From the NCBI GenBank assembly GCA_008360975.2, contig CM039179.1, positions 48,366,359 to 48,430,358 of the forward strand: a stretch of DNA of 64,000 nt. The letters are read 5' to 3'. The stretch is from Lichenostomus cassidix. Its lineage: Eukaryota; Chordata; Aves; Passeriformes; Meliphagidae. Of the stretch, positions 39,423-51,183 are shown in pieces. The position numbers were made by a program, and so were the translations under genes. The stretch's first letter is position 1. The number at the start of each line of letters is the position of its first letter. The notes under the pieces are model-generated. The model made no database searches and was not told the DNA's origin. It saw nothing but the letters and a program-made list of their open reading frames with translations.

Positions 39423-40214
39423 GATTCATAGAAGTGAAGTTCTGGAAAGAACCTCAAAGATCTTTCTTGTGCTCCTAGGGAAGATCAGATTTTATTTTTT
39501 TAACCAAAAACATATTGACCAATTTGTCTTTCTAGAAGTGTTAACATCAGAGTGAACACCAGAGATATATAGGTTTGTTCAGGGAAACTTCCAAGAATGG
39601 AAATTTCATTACATTTCTTGGCAATCTATTTAACTGCCTAACAATTTTCAGCCTGAAATTTTGTTCCTTATATTCAGTTACAATTTTCTTTATTGCAACC
39701 TGTGGCAAATAAATGCCTCTTGTCTTTTTGCTGTTTACCTCCGACAAGAGTCTTGCTTTAGAAGGGACTTTTGGGTCACTGAAGACAGAACTTCAACCCC
39801 CTTTTAACTTTCTCTACTCCAGATCAAGAAAATCCAGTTCAATCAGTCTCATAAAATATATGCTCCAGTCACTCAGTCCTCTTAATGACACTTCGCTGGA
39901 CCAACTTTAGTGCCGGGGCATGTAGAGCTGGACACAATACACTAGATGTGACCATCACAGTGCCAGGTAAAGGGGAATAAATACTTTCTTTGACAGCTTT
40001 GACCTGCTAGCTATGCTCAGATCTGGTGATCCACATTCAATTTGTTGCCCACCAACAGCCCAAGATCCTTTTCTGCACTGCTGCTATCTCAGCAGCCTGT
40101 ATTGCTGCATGCATTTGTTCTGTCTCAGATGCACGACTTTGCATTTGCTTTTGCTAAACTCCATGAGGTTCCTCTCATGAAAGCATTAGGTAGAATCAAT
40201 CCCAATACTGGCCC

Positions 40215-40219
40215 CTGAT
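40215..40219 (+). repeat. Left target-site duplication of nested LTR (CTGAT)
   Basis: Five bases beside the LTR start. The CR1 expectation at this site is CTGAG (within ccCTGAGggac), so this copy has one substitution. The partner is 40804-40808 (CTAAG). A 5-bp duplication fits ERVL-type integration. Confidence 0.55.
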
Positions 40220-40803
40220 AGTGCTGGTTTTTGCCTGGATTTTCTTCATGGTAGCTGATATGGGCTTATGTTTTGGATTTCTGATGGAAACAGTGTTGAT
40301 AACACAGGGATGTTTCAGCTTCTGCTGAGCAGCACTAACAGGGTGCGAAGGTTTTTTCTGCTCCTCACCGACACCACCAAGGAGGAGGCTGGGGGTGAAC
40401 AAGAAGCTGGGAGAGAACTCAGCTGGGACAGCTGACCCTAGCTGACCCAAAGGATACCCGATACCATATGGTGTCATGCTCAGCACGTAAAGCACGGAAA
40501 AGGTGAAGGAAGGGGGGGATGTTTGGAGTAATTGTTCGTCTTCCCATGTCACCATAATGCATAATGGAGCCTTGCTTTCCTGGGGATGGCTGAACACCTG
40601 CCTGCCCACAGGAGATGGTGAATGAATTCTTTGTTGTGCTTTGCTTGCATATGCAGTTTTTGCTTTGCCTATTTAACTGCCTTTATCTCAGTCCATGAGT
40701 TTTCTCACTTTCAGGCTTCCAATTCGTTCCAGGATCCCAATACAGGTGGAGCAAGCAAGCAGCTGCGTGGGGCTGATTTGCCACCTGGGGTTAGAGCACA
40801 ATA
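40220..40803 (+). mobile_element. Solo LTR, passerine ERVL-type, inserted in CR1
   Basis: About 584 bp, the same family and orientation as 32455-33032. It opens with AGTGCTGGTTTTTGCCTGGA (first T mutated) and shares 'ttggatttctgatggaaaca', 'gttgataacacagggatgtt', 'gaggaggctgggggtgaaca', 'gggacagctgaccctagctg', 'ggggatggctgaacacctgc' and 'gtgaatgaattctttgttgt'. It ends 'ctggggttagagcacaata', a decayed form of the family's CA terminus. The TATA box is degraded to CACGTAAAG (about 40483-40491). No internal viral region is present. It splits a minus-strand CR1 in the codons of the reverse transcriptase VPQG motif, so it arrived after the CR1. Confidence 0.93.
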
Positions 40804-40808
40804 CTAAG
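40804..40808 (+). repeat. Right target-site duplication of nested LTR (CTAAG)
   Basis: Partner of 40215-40219, one substitution from the inferred CTGAG. The CR1 text resumes here without loss ('ctaaggaatatcactgctag' against the usual CR1 'ctgagggacaccactgctag'). Confidence 0.55.
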
Positions 40809-41300
40809 GAATATCACTGCTAGTTAGACTTCCATTTTTTGACCATTACCATAAAGCCTGAAGTTTCAGACAGTTTTTCACCCAGTTTGTATTCCATCCA
40901 GTCTTCAGCTCCTCCTCTAGGCTAAGTTTGTTATGGGAGACTATTGTCAAAGGCCTTGCTTGTTCCAAGGCAAATGACGTAGACCACTCCCTGCAGCCCA
41001 TACAAAGAGTCACTAGCATCTAAGGAGGCAATCAGTCAAGCATACTTTGGCCTGGGTAAATCCTTGCTGTCTGTTCCCAAACACATTCTTGTCCTTGAAA
41101 ACAATTTCCATGAGGTCTTTCTCCATAATCCTCTCACAGACTGAAGGGACACTGAGTGATATATTGTTCACTTTATCATTCTTCCTGCCCTTTTTGAAAA
41201 GCATATAACATCTGCTTTTTCCCAGTCATCAGGGACCTCCTTCAATCACCACAAACATTCAAAGACAACCAACAGCTGTCTCACAGTGGTATCAGTAAGC

Positions 41301-41450
41301 TCAAAACTTTTCCTCATAATTAAACATTTTTAACCCCCTTATAATTCTTTTGATTTCCTCTGAACGCTTTCCTGTTCATATAAATTTTAGAAGAACACAG
41401 TGACAACACAGGACATGGTGTTCCTACTATTACATACCAGTACATTTAAA
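41301..41450 (-). mobile_element. Probable additional CR1 remnant
   Basis: On the minus strand, wording such as 'cgttcagaggaaatcaaaag', 'aattataagggggtt' and 'tatgaggaaaagttttgagc' parallels the CR1 block that normally reads 'gagtccagaggagggcaaca ... tatgaggaaaggctgagggagc'. This block belongs near the ORF2 C-terminus, not upstream of the RT region adjoining it. It would therefore be a separate, older CR1 abutting the 39423-41300 copy. Strongly decayed. Confidence 0.4.
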
Positions 41451-42186
41451 AATGAAAAACACCATTGCATTGTTGACAAACGCTCCATTTTTGATTCATA
41501 ATAGATCCCACACTGACTAAGGGGAAAGAACTGAAGTCCAGTACGGCAAGACAAAGATATTTCTGATTCATAATAAAAAGGTCATATTACCAGGCAATGC
41601 CTGTCTCTCAGGAGAGATTCAGGTTTCTAATATATTGAGTTCAGTGAGATTTCATGATTTACAGCATCCATCATGATCAGAATGACAAGATTCTGTGTCC
41701 TTGACCAAGAATTTTGTGACACAGAATGACTAGAGATGAGCCAATAAAAATAATTCACTTGTTATATTAGACTCATTATATATGTCTGTCCTACCATAAA
41801 ATGTGGAAATATTCTATTTCTTCCCCAAACTAGGTCACAAAAGTATTTTAGTAGCTGTTTCAATTAATTTTGCATCTGATGTTAAACACTTATTCCGAAC
41901 TCCAGAGTCTCTCCATTTATTGAATATAAATTTAAATGCTCAACACAAAACAAAACAAAGGAAGGAATGAATTTATAATCCTCACTCTGCAGCTTACTAC
42001 TTCAGATGTTCATTTGACCATCTAATTAAAACAGCATTTCAATTTCTCACAGAAACATACAATCATTTACAAGATACCTGGAAACAATTTGACTTGATAT
42101 TTATACAAGACAACTAAATAAGCAGCCTATCACAGTCTTCAGGAAGGGAACATCCAGCCTTTCAAGGGAAAGGGAGCCTAGATGAG
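41451..42186. other. Unique non-coding sequence between CR1 copies
   Basis: AT-rich, with nothing recognised. Confidence 0.5.
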
Positions 42187-43475
42187 ATTGTCTAGAATCC
42201 TGTCGCATTGCATCTTGAAAAAAACTCATATAATAAGGACTCTACTGTACCCTGTGGAGATTATTCCAGCGACTGACTGCTCTCGTTGTAAACATTTCTT
42301 TCTTATGTCAAGATGAAACCTCTCCTGGTGCAATTTTTACCCATTGTGCCTTGTCTTCTCCATGTGGCTCCTAGTGAAAAGAGAGACTCTGTCCTCTTGT
42401 AGCCTCTCTTTAGGTATTAGAATACTATGATGAGGTCCCTCCTATGCCTTCTCTTCTCCAGGGTGAAAGGACCCAACTGCTTCAGTCTTTCCCAACAAGA
42501 CAGGTTCTCCAGCCTTTTGATCATCTTCCTGGCCCTTATTTGGACCATTTCCAGTCTTTCCACATCTTTCTTGAATGGTGGGTAGCAGATCTGGATGCAG
42601 TACTCTTGGCATGGCCTAACACATGCTGAATACAGTGGGTGAGCACATCTTTATATCTACTAGTAATGCCCTCATGGATGCAGCCCAGGACCTGATTTTC
42701 TTCTGTTGCTGCAGCTTGACTCATGTTCCTATTGTTCACAACCAGGACTCCCAGCTCTCTTAGGAAGGTTGCTCCCAGACACACAGATCCCAGCCTGCAC
42801 TGGGCTGTTTGTTCATCTCATCCCAGGTACAAGTCCCTGCACATGACTTTGTTAGACGTCATACAATTCTTGCTGGCCCACTCTTCCTGCTTGTCTGTGC
42901 CTCTCTGACAGAGGGCTCTCCCTTCTGACAAGTCCACCTCACCATCCAGTTTGGCATCATCAGCAAACTTGGTGAGAGTGTTTTCAATCCCTTCATCCAG
43001 ATAATTTATGAAGATGTTTACCAGCCTGGAGCCCGGTATTGATCCCTAAGGGACCCTGCTTGTAACAGCCTGCTAGCCTGAGTAAAAAGCATTGATCACC
43101 ACCCTCTGAGTGCAGCCTGTCAGCCACTTCTTTACATATCTCACAGATCACACATCCAATCTGTATCTTGCCAGCTTGTCTAAGAGAAAACAGTGGGAAA
43201 CAGTGTCAAATGCCTTGCTGAAGTCCAGGTAAACAACATCCAGTGCTCTCCCATGGTCAACAGAAGACGTTACGTTATTGTAGGTGTTCAGGTTAATCTG
43301 GCGTGATTCACCTTAGGTAAATCTCTGCTGATTTTTCCCAATCACCTGCTTCATTTGGAGAGTAGTAGTTTCTAGGAGGACTATTTCCATTATTTTCCCA
43401 AAAACTGAAATAAGACTAATGGGCTTGTAGTTTCCTAGGTCTTCACTTAGGTCCTTCTTGTAGATGGGTTTGAAA
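42187..43475 (-). mobile_element. CR1 LINE, about 1.3 kb, with reverse transcriptase remnants
   Basis: A minus-strand CR1, 5'-truncated near 43475. Conceptual minus-strand pieces in order are: GNYKPISLISVFGKIMEI near the 5' end; the motif A block [12 protein letters not shown] at 43199-43234 (catalytic Asp codon at 43223-43225); the catalytic FADD box at 42956-42967 in the context LTKFADDAKLDG; then a C-terminal frame at 42536-42784 (NNRNMSQAAATEENQVLGCI) and the 3' region. The VPQGSVLG region is altered to a related 'gggtcccttagggatcaata' with stops nearby. Frameshifts and stops interrupt the ORF throughout, and the endonuclease domain is absent, so the copy is inactive. The 3' terminal repeat unit is weak near 42187, suggesting some loss there. 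Confidence 0.95.
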
Positions 43476-46400
43476 ATGCATTTTAAAATGCTTACACTGG
43501 AATCTAATTTATACTGATAAATAAAAACGGTTGATTTCTCCTACATTTTCTAATATTATTGATTCTTCCATGATTATGGCTACTGCTAAGTAGTTTTTCA
43601 TTGAATTCTTCTCTGCCTCTAATGTTAAATTTGCGGAATTAGATTTTGACTGTGTTGAGAAATTGTCCCATGAGTATTTATGAAGAAACATCAGTGATTT
43701 GGAAGTTATTTGAAAGTATAATCTAAGTCGTATTGTAATGACTTCATGTTAAATTCAGATATTAATACTTTCATGTTTATTTCTAAATAATTAATTTCTA
43801 AATGTTCTATTGATTGCAAACCAAAATGAATTTCAAATAGATCTTCAGTTTCAATAAAATGATCTTTCAAAAAATAATTTTTAAGACATAGAAGCAAACT
43901 CTGCAGTGGTTTATTCCTTCAACCTTCTGCTCTCATACAGCTTCTAAGGAAAACATATGAGAAATATTCTGAATCATAATTTATATTATATCAAAATAGA
44001 CTGATATGAGATCATCACTTTTTATCTATTCTTCCCTTTCCAGGTGAGAGAAACTTGATAAAGAGCTGCCATCAAAAGGATTTTCTGCATTTTTGGAATA
44101 TCCTGGGTCCATATCCTCCATAAGAGTATAAAAGCCCATCTAGAATTTTTAATATTGTCTAAATAGTTAGAATGCTCTGAAAAATACCAAACTTTAATTC
44201 CAGTCTTTCTAACTATACACTATTGTATTTTATCTGTCTTTGATAACATCAAGAAGACCACTAGTATCACTTTACTAGAAATTAGCAGGAACAGGTAATA
44301 CTTCTTTCCTCTCACTATTCAACAAACAGCAAATTGGCAAATTATTTCACATAAGACTGGAAGGTCTAATCTACAGGTAGATCAGTTTCTAAGGTGATTT
44401 TAAAGGATTAAAATAGTCCAATTTTAAAAAATTTTGTCCTTTTTAAATTTTCTTTTGTTTTTTGCAGGGTGTTCTTCCATTTTAGCAGGTAATTTTTCAG
44501 CCATAGCTTTACAGCGGGAAGATTCAGGAGCAGAAAAACCAATCTCTATAGCCAGTGAGTTGGCAATTTGCACATCCCCTCTCCTGTATAGAACAAAAGT
44601 GTCTCTCTGGCTTTGGCAAAAATGAGAAATAATAAAAAAGCCCACAAACTATTGCTCCACCACTGCCAAGAACATATTGTGGCAAACACACATATCCTAG
44701 TCCTCTCTGTGTCATAGTGGTTTTTCATTACTTTGATATGAGATGGGAACATCTGATGGAGAAGGTGGAGAGCAGCTGAGTTCCCATTTACACAATAGAT
44801 GCCTCTGCCCTGCTACATTGGTCTTTTTAAAAGAAATTTTCTCCTGAGATCAGAATGAACTCTGTAACATAAACTGATTTATTGTTTTTCATTTTTTTAT
44901 TTCTGAGCAATGACTCACAGTGGAACCTGAAAATTTAAGTGATATTTTCTACTACTTCATTATTCACAGCTATTCTTGGCCTTAATATTCAGAATTGTTA
45001 GTAATACTGTTTTCTTTGCTTGTGATGTAATTTTTGTTGGGTTGAAAACCAAAATGTAACTATTATTGTTTCTGGAAATCATTCCTGGTAGGGAATGAAG
45101 GCACCAGTCACAGGTAAGCAATAAAAAAATGCATCTCTTTCAGACATGGGAGGGATTCCATTTCTTTGCTCTGTGAGAAAAAGTCAATACGTTATCACCA
45201 TAGCAATGCTCGCTCTGAGCTTAACAGTTTCTGTGAGGAAAGGAAATGAAGGCAGTGGTTTTCTGCAGACAAAAAATTATTCCAAATAGGTGCCCTAAGA
45301 AATACAGCATGCAATTCTACATCTTGCCTTGTTCTTCATTATATTAACAAGAGAAGAACAGCTTTTTGAAACTTTCGGGGTGCTAAAATTCACCAAAGTC
45401 CTGTGTATAATTGAAATATTGAAATACTACCAATAATACCTTTTTCTTTCTCTCTTCCTATATTTTGTTTCTTCTTTAACACAGATGGAGGAAAAAATAT
45501 CTCACAGGCAATGAATTCACTGAAGAACCTATTATTTAGAATTTTTGTGTTCTTTTGTACTGAATGGGAAAGACACAACAAATATTTTAGCAAAGACAGC
45601 CATTTTCTTGATTCAATGACTATCCTCCAAAAGGGCAAAGATCTGTCATTTTACCTACAAACAAGTCTGCATTTTGTGCTCTTGAAACTATGGAAAGGAA
45701 AAAGCTTCTCAAAAGCAGTATTCCTTAATGAAATTTTCCCAAAAACAGTCACTGCAATCTTTAGATGTTCTGTTTAATCAAAACTCACTAAAGTCTAGGG
45801 CATATTGTGCATGTGAATAGAAGTGGACTGTAATTAAGTAAAGTTTGTAATAAACACTGCACTCCCATTGCCCATAATTATTTGGATTATGAAAACCCTC
45901 TGTTCTTGTTAACTCTTAATATTGCAGCTTCATCAATGTTGTCTTTTCTAATAATCAATTTTCTTCATAACTGTTGGCATGTTGTATAGGATAGGTGTTA
46001 CTCACCCAGTCTCTTACCTATTTTGGACCTAAGTTACGGAATTCTGGTCACAGTCTACAGCTTCAACACTAAGACAAAAGTCAAAAAGGCTGTGATATTC
46101 TATGACTTTATGTAACTCTTCACTATAGCAGTGAATTTTATGTGAGGAAGTCCCAGGCTTTTGGAACTCTGAGAATGGGAGTTGACTTCCCAAAGTGACT
46201 GAGATCCACCAAAGCTCTCCTCAGTTTTTACCCAAGACATGAGACAAAGAGGAAGAAATCAGGAGACTATCACAGCAAGGGAAATGATACATCATGGGAT
46301 TTTGAGGCTTAAGCCATATGTGCAAAACTCAAATAATAAATTTTTAGTTAGCTAAACTGTTTCAGTAGGTTTATTATATTCTAGGAAATTTTTTTTTTAA

Positions 46401-49400
46401 ATTCCACAAAGTGGCATTTCTATTGTGAGACACGCAGTTTCAGTGAAATACTCATTAAAGAAAATACAGAAACTATCCTACTACTTGATCTGTGGTATTC
46501 TGCCATACCAGAGGGTGCCTTACACCTTAGGCTCCAAAATTAAATATCCTTCTGCTATTTTCACATGGCTTTTGAGAGAAAGGATGTTAGGGAAAAAAAA
46601 GATAGATTTGAAGACTCTCCCAATATCCAGTCTTTTGATATATTCTCCCAGGAAGATTTGTTTTACAGCTCTTTCAGCTAGAGGAGGTAATAGGATATGG
46701 GTCTCTTATTTTCTTGGCAACTGTGCTAATCATTAGGTTATTCTGTGATAGGAAAAAACGTGAGCCCAGCAGAGTTCTCTACGGAAGAGACTGCTGGCGC
46801 TTACTTTTTAGTAAAAGCTTTCACAGGCACTCTGCTGCTCTGTAAACTTTCAGTCTGCTAAATACATTTTACTGCAAGTGGATAAGATGATAAGGGAAAC
46901 CATAAAAGAAGCCACAAAATATATATGATGTATTTGGCCTGGTCACTAACAGAAGAGCATTTAACTCTGCTGTTAAGAGCATTTAAATAAATACATTTAA
47001 ACAATAACTTGGCCCATACTTCTCACCTACCTACAGTGATGGCAAGCCAAGGGTAAATCGCACTAAGCACCTTGAATCTGCACTGCTCAGTGCTGGTCCC
47101 TCGATGAACAGATATGTCTGAGATGGAGGCAACACAACACAGAGAGAGCGACAGAGATAACATTTAAGTAGCATGCTCATGATCACTCTGCAGCCTTCTT
47201 TTATATTTCGCCACAGATGTACAAGAACACAGATAAGTTACTGTTTATGTTTTCACAACATTTTCAAAATCTTATAAAGGCTCCAAAAGTATTTAATGAA
47301 GAGTTAATGTTAGAAATTTCTTAGATGGTATTATAATCCTTATCTTTTTTCTTTCCTTTTCTTTCTTTTTTTTTTTTAATTCTATTTTAAAACCAGCAGT
47401 CCTACCTGGAACAAACTCCGAACCTTCTGGTTCATAAAAGTGCTTCACAGTCAAAGGATGACCTTGTAACTGAATACAGCTACTCCAAAGACAGGATCAG
47501 TTCAAATGTTCCCACAATGGTGAGCTAATGTACTAGAGATGCCATTTTCAACCTTTTCTGCTTTTGGAAACTGAGCCATTTTTGAGTAGCATATAGAACA
47601 ATTTAAGCTCACTGGGAAATAATCATCCTGCATTTCTTAATTATCTTGGAGGTTTTATTGTTTAGAAGCAATTTACAGTCCACAGAAATCTGTGTGTCGT
47701 GACCCATTATGCTGGACAAACATCGCTGCATCTCATTCTGTAGTCCTCTCTCATGCAAAATTTTCACTTGCCTTTCTTTTCTATTTAAGTGAGAGTTCTT
47801 GATGTGGTTTTGGCAATCAGTTGCCCTCCTGTTTCCTAATTTTTTTCTTTTCTTTTTTTTTATTTGTGGAGAAAGTGCTTTCTCACAGCTTGTTTCCAGA
47901 TGGTGGCTGAATTTGTCTCTTCTTTCCAAGGCAAATACATCCCTAAAGTCTGTAACAGGAAAGCCAATGGCAGGTGTGTGCACAAACATAGCAAATTAAA
48001 ATTATACTGGAACCTATATTCACCAAGTCTCATTTCACCTTAAAAACATTCTGGTTTGCATTTGATTTATCCTCAAGGTAACATAAAAATTTAATTACAT
48101 TTATTCTGAAAAGCAACTGAATAATGAGTCAATGTGAACTATATTGAACTACCCGTTGAAATTTATTCCATCTTATTCACTAGTTTTAAATTTAATGCAA
48201 TTTTTAGCATAAAAATCTCTTCCCAGTTATCTTTTAAGAGCAAAAGCTGAAACTTTTCCACGGCTAAGGGATGTCATTTTCACCAAAAAAAAAAGTAGTA
48301 GGCATAATAGAACAAGAAATCTACCTGACAGTACTCTCAGGAAACAAAGCTGTAGAGAACTGTAAAAAATATGACCTGTTCTTCAAAAAAAAAAAAAAAG
48401 TGACAATGGTTGTTTATTTGTCTTTCTTGGAGGTACTACCCAGGAATCCAGTCATGAGGAAGATACACTTAGCAGCAGTGAATTAATGAGTCCCAAAGGG
48501 AACTGGGAAAAGGACAAACTCCAAAGAACCTACCACCCTGAAAATTTGTCCTAAATAAGTTTATCTCCCACTGAAGAAAGGAAACTTGTAGGACAGATCT
48601 AGTGTCCTTTTCATTATAGGACAGATTTTTTTAAAAATTATTACAACCTATTAACTTATACAAGATCTTGAAATGTTATTTGATTTCTGGAGTTTAGACT
48701 AAATCAGAAGTACAGAGTCAACATCTGACTCCTCACTACAGAAAGGAGAACTACCTACTGTGCTTCAACCCATAATCTTCATATACCTTCTAAATTAAAT
48801 ATCTAATTTAGGTTCAGGTTCTGAGCAGAGCTGCAGCTGAACTAAACCACAACAACTGGACTCGAAAGGTGTTACTTTCACAGACATTGACATCAGCCTC
48901 CCTGTTGTTTCCCATTTACGTTCTTATGAAGAAATAGCTATTTGCTCCCAGCTGGCTTCCAGCTATCTGGTGCTACTTCTGCCATCCAAGTGGGGCACAC
49001 AGAATAAGCACATTGCAAAACAACACTATTTTTAGGAGTTGTCTATAGTCTCTTTGCTCTTAACATAACATATAGAGCCCAAAGCACTCCTTGCCTTCCT
49101 GTTTGAAATGTCCATATAGTCTGACAGCTCTCTCTAACTGAATGTCCAATTGTATATCAAATACCTGGTATGCTTCCAGGAGCATTCCTAACACTGCCTA
49201 TTAATCCGGTCATTCATGTCCTAATTGCACTTGGTAATTTCAGGAAAGGAAGTTTTTATTTTGGACAAAAGTTTACATCTTCAGTAAAAATATTTTACCA
49301 ATCTTGTTTGCGCTTAGTATCTAAACACTCCTTCAGCAAGTATTCTCCCATGGCAACAACCTCTGACTCACAAATAGATCAGGTGCCCTTCTCCATTAAC

Positions 49401-51139
49401 CTTCTGGGATAGCATGTGCTGTTTCTATCTCTGAAGCAACAGACTGTAAGACAAACTCCTTTGGAAAGCTCTATGTACCTGTGGACAGAATAGTTTTCAA
49501 AGCTCTGAAAAAGTTCCTAAAGTTCTAATGCAGGTTTCGTTCTGTATTACTTTCCTGAAGCCATCGAGGTCAGTCAAAGAAGCAACAAGTATGTAAGTAA
49601 TATTAATTCTTTTACTAAGAAGTTAGTTTTGTACTTTCCAAATCTTTTATCAGGGTCTCCCTTAAAATATGGATAGATTTAAAAAGTCCAGAGGGAGGGT
49701 TTGAACTTTATTCCTGTGCTGAACTCCACACTGTTTGTCTGGGTTAAAGAGTGATGCAGATAATTGCCAAGCTAGGAAGGGGTTGGCTTGCAGCAGTTGC
49801 AAGATGCATGGCTTGCACTGAGCTTCCTGACTCAGCAGGCAAAGTAGACATAGCACATGCATCCACATGACCAAATTCAGTCCTAGGTTTTGTGGGGATA
49901 TGGAGTGAGAAGTCAGTTGTTCCCTCTTCTTTGCACTCCTGGACAGTTGTTGCACAATTTGGGCTGTGGTAAATTTATCATATTGACATTTTCAGCCCAC
50001 TAAATGTAGATCTTGAATAAACTGCTTTTGGACTACTAAATCCTGCCATGAGCAATGCTGAAGTGACTAGTTTCACACAGACACAGCAGTCTCAGAAACT
50101 CTGTGTTAAACTTGCCTGGGACTAGACAAAGGGATTCCCCACAAAGGGTTATTATGAGATCATTCATCATCATCTTATCATCACAGTATCCAAATAGTCT
50201 AACCTTTCAGTGTTTAACTGACCCAAATCCATTAAAGCAGCCTGCTCTGGGACTTCATTAGCAAATTGCAGTTTTCTCTCAACTAGGGAGCAACCTGCAC
50301 AGAATACGGTTCATAGATCCAGTCACATCATTAGGTCCTCTTATCTCACAGTCTTCCATCATCTTTCAGATAAGAGCTGCAGCAAGAATCACCTGAAGCA
50401 CAGTTACCTCAATGCCAGCCACTCAGCCATACTTCAGCTTCCCTACGTCTGACATATGCTGAATGAGCTGTTACCTCCAGAAAGGATTTCCAGAGATTGT
50501 TTATGACAGAATTCTGCCATGTCATGTCCACCAACTTGAGATCCATCTGGAACACATACTCATTTCCATGGTCAACAAGGGGCTGATTCAGTGGCCTCTA
50601 CAAAGGCACCAAAGGTCTCTCACAGGACTTGTGTCATACCTGCAGGTCCTCTGCATGGAATTTCAAACACATCCTGAATTCTCTAGGGCATCTCAAATGC
50701 TGCTCATCAGTTATGTTTGGGCAACAACTCTGTCCTTCTACCATGAGACCACTCACTCCTAGCAAAGGCTGTCAGTTCTTTCAGTACTTTTGCAACAGAA
50801 GGGATTGTCTCCAGTCAGATCTTGAGCCAGTAAACACCTCATGTTATCACTTAAAACATTGAAATTAATATTAAAGCTGAAAATATAACAAAATCTTGGA
50901 AAATATGTTATGAACAGAATACAGAAGAATATGTGGAGCTGAAAACATTCATGGTTTTATGATTTTGCTGTTTCCTCTCATGCTTCTTACAGACAGAGCA
51001 TACTTAGATGAACTCATTCTCTCCCCTCCAAATGGAGCAACAGTCACGAAAATGGTGCTGAGGAGAATTTGGTCTTTACATCTCTATATGGGATTAGAGA
51101 ATCCAGATCACAAGGCTTTCTAGTGACATAGCTGAATCA

Positions 51140-51144
<5 letters not shown>
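43476..51144. other. Unique non-coding sequence, about 7.7 kb
   Basis: No repeat family, RNA gene or supported exon is seen. There is a pyrimidine tract at 47344-47378, a second T-rich run near 47839-47862 and A-runs near 48285 and 48386-48400. The segment 44434-44645 is open on both strands and is discussed as a finding. The 126-codon minus-strand frame at 47609-47989 contains a poly-lysine stretch from the T-run and matches nothing I recognise. Confidence 0.5.
47344..47378. repeat. Polypyrimidine tract (CTTT)n/(T)n
   Basis: A CT-rich run ends in about 12 T residues. It is simple low-complexity sequence. Confidence 0.9.

Positions 51145-51179
<35 letters not shown>
51145..51179. repeat. (TA)n microsatellite
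   Basis: 35 bp of uninterrupted TA, followed by further short TATATA blocks to about 51215. Confidence 0.97.

Positions 51180-51183
<4 letters not shown>

Larger units (their letters stand above)
39423..41300 (-). mobile_element. CR1 LINE, 5'-truncated, interrupted by an LTR
   Basis: The 3' end is at about 39423 ('attcatagaagtgaagttct' in plus orientation). The element runs on the minus strand to about 41300, giving about 1.3 kb of CR1 once the LTR at 40220-40803 is removed. Reverse transcriptase traces include a minus-strand frame at 41013-41204 with FKKGRKNDKV, SVCERIMEKDLMEI and QGFTQAKVCLTD, matching the conserved CR1 'FKKGKK...GKIMEQ...HGFTKGKSCLTN' series. Next comes the VPQGSVLGP motif region, where the LTR sits. 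After the LTR the text jumps directly to the 'NLMKFNKGKCKVLHL' block. The FADD catalytic segment is therefore deleted. Stops and frameshifts are frequent, so this is an old, non-functional copy. Its age must exceed that of the LTR inside it. Confidence 0.92.

Noticed and set aside
47609..47989. 126-codon minus-strand frame
   Set aside because: Its lysine-rich core comes from a T-rich tract. It matches no family, and a plus-strand frame overlaps it.
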